Source of the DNA: Pelomonas sp. KK5
GTDB taxonomy: Bacteria > Pseudomonadota > Gammaproteobacteria > Burkholderiales > Burkholderiaceae_C
Reading direction: 5' to 3'
Assembly: GCF_001984095.1 (NCBI RefSeq)
Contig: NZ_LYVQ01000011.1
Location: 1 to 49,751 of the forward strand
DNA: 49,751 nucleotides
Part shown: one piece after another, positions 46,855 to 49,751 of the stretch
How positions within the stretch are numbered: position 1 is the stretch's first letter
How the letters are laid out: each line of letters begins with the position of its first letter
The notes under the pieces: model-generated
What the model was told of the DNA's origin: nothing
Database searches by the model: none
Seen by the model: only the letters and a program-made list of their open reading frames with translations
Position numbers and translations under genes: made by a program

Positions 46855-46879
46855 TTAATAACTCAAATTGATTTATTAA
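46855..46879. promoter_or_regulatory. 25-bp palindromic operator between fructokinase and frcB
   Basis: TTAATAA-C-TCAA-A-TTGA-T-TTATTAA is a palindrome with only the outer-spacer pair mismatched and a free centre base. The AT-rich TTAATAA arms resemble ROK/NagC-type operators. It lies 59 bp from the fructokinase start and 49 bp from the frcB start, placed to control both. Confidence 0.7.
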
Positions 46880-46927
46880 CTAGACTGGCCTTGCCAACGA
46901 TCGGCAAACCAACGACGGAGACAAGCA

Positions 46928-47938
46928 ATGACGACGACGACCCCGACCCTGCGCAAGCTGTCCTTCCTGCTGGCCCTGGCTGCCGGCGCTGCTGCCCACG
47001 CGGCCGACCAGCCGGTGGTCGGCCTGGTCGTGAAGACCGAGACCAACCCCTTCTTCGTCAAGATGATCGAAGGCGCGACCGAGTCGGCCAAGGCCAAGGG
47101 CGCCAAGCTGCTGAGCGCTGCCGGCAAGGCCGACGGCGACAACGCCGGCCAGGTCACCGCCATGGAGAACATGATCACCGCCGGCGCCAAGACCATCCTG
47201 ATCACGCCCAACGACTCCAAGGCCATCGTGCCGGCGATCAAGAAGGCGCGGGCCTTGGGCGTGATGGTGATCGCGCTGGACAGCCCCGCCGACCCCGCCG
47301 AGGCCACCGACGCGCTGTTCGCCACCGACAACTACAAGGCCGGCATCCTGATCGGCGAGTACGCCAAGGCCTCGTTCGCCGGCAAGCCGGTCAAGATCGC
47401 CACGCTGGACCTGTTCCCCGGCCATCCGGTCGGCGCGCAGCGCCACAACGGTTTCCTGAAGGGCTACGGCCTGCCGACCAAGGAGCAGAAGGACAACACG
47501 CTGGCCCAGCCGGCCGAGGTGGTCTGCATGGCCGACAGCTTCGGCGACCGCGCCAAGGGCCAGACCGCGATGGAGAACTGCCTCCAGAAGAATCCCGACA
47601 TCAACCTTGTCTACACGATCAACGAGCCCGCCGCTGCCGGTGCCTACAACGCGCTGAAGAAGGCCGGCAAGGAGAAGGGCGTGATGATCGTCTCGGTGGA
47701 CGGCGGCTGCGACGGCATCCGCGACGTGATGGCCGGCAAGATCGCCGCCACCTCGCAGCAGTACCCGCTGAAGATGGCGGCGATGGGCGTGGAAGCCGGC
47801 GTGGCCTATGCGCAGGGCGGCAAGAAGGTCAGCGGCTACACCGACACCGGCGTCACGCTGATCGCCGGCAAGCCCGTCGCAGGCGTCGATTCGAAAGACA
47901 CCAAGCTCGGCCTCGACCTCTGCTGGGGCAAGAAGTAA
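46928..47938 (+). CDS. frcB: Fructose-type ABC transporter substrate-binding protein
   Basis: Periplasmic sugar-binding protein of 336 residues. The Sec signal is LSFLLALAAGAAAHA, then ADQPVVGLVVKTETNPFFVK, the usual opening of the Peripla_BP_4 / RbsB-FrcB group. ILITPNDSKAIVPAIKKARA, ALDSPAD, TINEPAAAGA and VSVDGGCDGIRDV are conserved ligand-site regions. Fructose is inferred from similarity to FrcB and from the nearby fructokinase. GGAGAC precedes the ATG. Confidence 0.9.
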   Translation: MTTTTPTLRKLSFLLALAAGAAAHAADQPVVGLVVKTETNPFFVKMIEGATESAKAKGAKLLSAAGKADGDNAGQVTAMENMITAGAKTILITPNDSKAIVPAIKKARALGVMVIALDSPADPAEATDALFATDNYKAGILIGEYAKASFAGKPVKIATLDLFPGHPVGAQRHNGFLKGYGLPTKEQKDNTLAQPAEVVCMADSFGDRAKGQTAMENCLQKNPDINLVYTINEPAAAGAYNALKKAGKEKGVMIVSVDGGCDGIRDVMAGKIAATSQQYPLKMAAMGVEAGVAYAQGGKKVSGYTDTGVTLIAGKPVAGVDSKDTKLGLDLCWGKK

Positions 47939-48946
47939 ATGGGCGCGGCCGCTGTCGCGGAGGATACGAAGATGGTCACCTCATCCGCCCTCAAGTCCAG
48001 CCGGGCCCGGCCCTCGATGAGCACGCTCGGCCCGCTGATCGCGCTCGTGATCGCCTGCGTGGTGTTCGCCACCCAGAGCCCGCAGTTCCTCAGCGGCGCG
48101 AACTTCTCGCTGATCCTGCAGCAGCTGATGGTCGTCGGCGTCATCGCCATCGGCCAGACGCTGGTGATCCTGACCGCGGGCATCGACCTGTCCTGCGGCA
48201 TGGTGATGGCGCTGGGCAGCATCGTGATGAGCAAGATGGCGGTGGAGTTGGGCCTGCCCGCGCCGCTGGCCATCCTCTGCGGCATCGGCGCCACCACGCT
48301 GTTCGGGCTGTTCAACGGCCTGCTGATCACCCGCATCAAGCTGCCGCCCTTCATCGTCACGCTGGGTTCGCTGAACATCGCTTTTGCAATCACCCAGATC
48401 TACTCGAAGGCGCAGACGGTCACCGACGTGCCGCCGCTGATGACCTGGCTCGGCGAGACCTTCGCCATCGGCGGCACCCAGGTCGCGTATGGCACGGTGC
48501 TGATGCTGGCGCTGTTCGGTGTCATCTGGTTCTGGCTGCACGAGACGGCCTCGGGCCGGCATGTCTACGCGGTGGGCAACAACCCGGAGGCCACGCGCCT
48601 CACCGGCATCCCGACGCTGCGCGTGCTGCTGGGCGTGCACCTGCTGGCCGGCGTGCTCTACGGCGTGGCGGCGCTGCTCTCGGTGGCGCGCACCGGCGTC
48701 GGCGATCCGAACGCCGGGCAGACCGAGAACCTCGACTCGATCACCGCCTGCGTGCTCGGTGGCACCAGCCTGTTCGGCGGGCGCGGCGGCGTGATGGGCA
48801 CGCTGCTGGGCGTGCTGATCGTCGGCGTGCTGCGCAACGGCCTGACGCTGTCCGGCGTGCCCTCGGTCTACCAGGTCCTCATCACCGGCTTCCTCGTGAT
48901 CATCGCGGTGGCCATCGACCAACTCAGCCGCAAAGGAGCCCGCTGA
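47939..48946 (+). CDS. frcC: Fructose-type ABC transporter permease
   Basis: Inner-membrane permease of 335 residues from ATG 47939, or 324 from ATG 47972. The second start has GGAGG eight bases upstream and looks better, though the first follows the frcB stop directly. BPD_transp_2 family: several helices, with signature LVILTAGIDLSCGMVMALGS, NGLLITRIKLPPFIVTLGS, YAVGNNPEATRLTGI and CVLGGTSLFGGRGG. It forms the channel for the FrcB ligand. Confidence 0.9.
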   Translation: MGAAAVAEDTKMVTSSALKSSRARPSMSTLGPLIALVIACVVFATQSPQFLSGANFSLILQQLMVVGVIAIGQTLVILTAGIDLSCGMVMALGSIVMSKMAVELGLPAPLAILCGIGATTLFGLFNGLLITRIKLPPFIVTLGSLNIAFAITQIYSKAQTVTDVPPLMTWLGETFAIGGTQVAYGTVLMLALFGVIWFWLHETASGRHVYAVGNNPEATRLTGIPTLRVLLGVHLLAGVLYGVAALLSVARTGVGDPNAGQTENLDSITACVLGGTSLFGGRGGVMGTLLGVLIVGVLRNGLTLSGVPSVYQVLITGFLVIIAVAIDQLSRKGAR

Positions 48947-49743
48947 TGTCCGCAGTTATTCACCAGCCGGTGATGAAGGCCACCGGCCTGGCCAAGCGCT
49001 ACGGCCAGGTCACGGCGCTGGATGGCGCCGACTTCGAACTCCGCCAGGGCGAGATCCTGGCCGTGATCGGCGACAACGGCGCCGGCAAGTCCTCGCTGAT
49101 CAAGTGCCTGTCGGGCGCCACCATTCCCGACGAGGGATCGATCGAGCTGGACGGCCAGGCCATCCACTTCAAGAGCCCGATCGATGCGCGCCGCGCCGGC
49201 ATCGAGACGGTCTACCAGGACCTCGCCGTCGCCGCCGCCATGTCCATCGCCGAGAACCTGTTCCTGGGCCGCGAGATCCGTCGAAAAGGACCGTTAGGCA
49301 GCCTGCTGCGCATGCTCGACAAGAAGGAGATGCTGGCCCAGAGCGTGCAGCGCATGGCGGAGCTGAAGGTGGGCATCCGCTCGATGACGCAGCCGGTGGA
49401 GACGCTCTCCGGCGGCCAGCGGCAGTGCGTGGCGGTGGCCCGCGCCGCGGCCTTCGCGCAGCATGTGGTCATCATGGACGAGCCCACCGCGGCGCTCGGC
49501 GTCAAGGAAGGGAACATGGTGCTGGAACTGATCCGCCGCGTGCGCGACCAGGGCCTGTCGGTCGTGCTGATCAGTCACAACATGCCGCACGTGTTCGAGA
49601 TCGCGGACCGCATCCACGTGGCTCGGCTCGGCAAGCGCGCCTGCGTGCTGAACCCGAAGCAGATCAGCATGAGCGATACAGTGGCGGTGATGACGGGCGC
49701 GGTGCGTCCTGAAGACCTGCCGGCGCACGCGCTCGCCCACTGA
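48946..49743 (+). CDS. frcA: Fructose-type ABC transporter ATP-binding protein
   Basis: ATPase of 265 residues with one ABC domain, as in FrcA and unlike the two-domain RbsA. Walker A is GDNGAGKSS, the Q-loop is in TVYQDLAV, the signature is LSGGQRQ, Walker B is VVIMDEPTAAL and the switch His is in VLISHNM. The Walker B glutamate is followed by PTAALGVKEG. TGATG overlap with frcC shows translational coupling. The gene ends eight bases before the window edge. Confidence 0.92.
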   Translation: MSAVIHQPVMKATGLAKRYGQVTALDGADFELRQGEILAVIGDNGAGKSSLIKCLSGATIPDEGSIELDGQAIHFKSPIDARRAGIETVYQDLAVAAAMSIAENLFLGREIRRKGPLGSLLRMLDKKEMLAQSVQRMAELKVGIRSMTQPVETLSGGQRQCVAVARAAAFAQHVVIMDEPTAALGVKEGNMVLELIRRVRDQGLSVVLISHNMPHVFEIADRIHVARLGKRACVLNPKQISMSDTVAVMTGAVRPEDLPAHALAH

Positions 49744-49751
49744 TCCCTTCC

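Overview
The window is high-GC DNA from a proteobacterium. The best fit is a betaproteobacterium of the order Burkholderiales, in the broad Rubrivivax / Leptothrix / Methylibium / Rhizobacter circle. The grounds are a red-type (form IC) RuBisCO operon with cbbX, two PEP-CTERM proteins, Burkholderiales-style interspersed repeats with a CCTGTCGAAG core, a SapC-family gene, and FeeM-like N-acyl amino acid synthases. Taxonomy is inferred from gene content and style only. No search was run.

Layout. (1) 1-15656, minus strand: a two-partner secretion operon. The outer-membrane transporter TpsB is followed by a giant exoprotein TpsA whose frame stays open from 13723 to the left edge (at least about 4570 residues). 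It has an ESPR-type signal, a haemagglutination (TPS) domain, a GLUG-repeat block and about 25 YDG-type repeats with a 1059-nt higher-order period. (2) 15785-18093: a threonine-aldolase-like PLP enzyme, a SirB2-like membrane protein and a convergent PEP-CTERM protein. (3) 18146-28530: divergent cbbR and the Calvin-cycle operon cbbL-S-X-Y-Z-F-P-T-A. Most junctions overlap, except cbbL/cbbS, where a REP-like inverted repeat sits. (4) 28597-31730: a PHB-depolymerase-family esterase and a run of small membrane or secreted proteins of unknown function. One DUF4124-like gene is split by an in-frame TGA. (5) 31788-33330: a HigB/HigA-like toxin-antitoxin pair with a third co-translated unknown gene. 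Its GC content is visibly lower, and it lies on the 3' side of a tRNA-Ser(UGA). (6) 33355-36349: apaH, then a CorC/HlyC-type CBS protein coupled to sapC. (7) 36421-38627: a complex leader region and two tandem FeeM-like acyltransferase paralogues. (8) 38600-44907: an IclR regulator divergent from a homogentisate operon (MBL-fold protein, flavin monooxygenase, small DUF2783 protein, hmgA, fahA). (9) 44975-45763: a second PEP-CTERM protein, paralogous to the first, behind a sigma-54-like promoter. (10) 45873-49743: a PfkB fructokinase divergent from a fructose-type ABC transporter (frcB-frcC-frcA), with a near-perfect AT-rich 25-bp palindrome between them.

How the genes work together. The cbb cluster supplies RuBisCO, its activase, a phosphatase for inhibitory sugar phosphates, phosphoglycolate phosphatase, and the regeneration enzymes. 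cbbG, cbbK and cbbE are not in the window. The homogentisate cluster would turn a hydroxyphenylacetate-type substrate into homogentisate and cleave it to fumarate and acetoacetate. The isomerase for maleylacetoacetate is not here. The frc/frk block imports and phosphorylates fructose. Several loci concern the cell surface or signalling: the TPS adhesin, the PEP-CTERM proteins, SapC and the FeeM-like enzymes.

Most likely places for undescribed biology: the tandem FeeM-like genes with their inverted-repeat leader, the three-gene toxin-antitoxin operon, the paralogous PEP-CTERM proteins with a sigma-54-like promoter, and the YDG mega-array. No CRISPR array, integrase, transposase or rRNA gene was seen.
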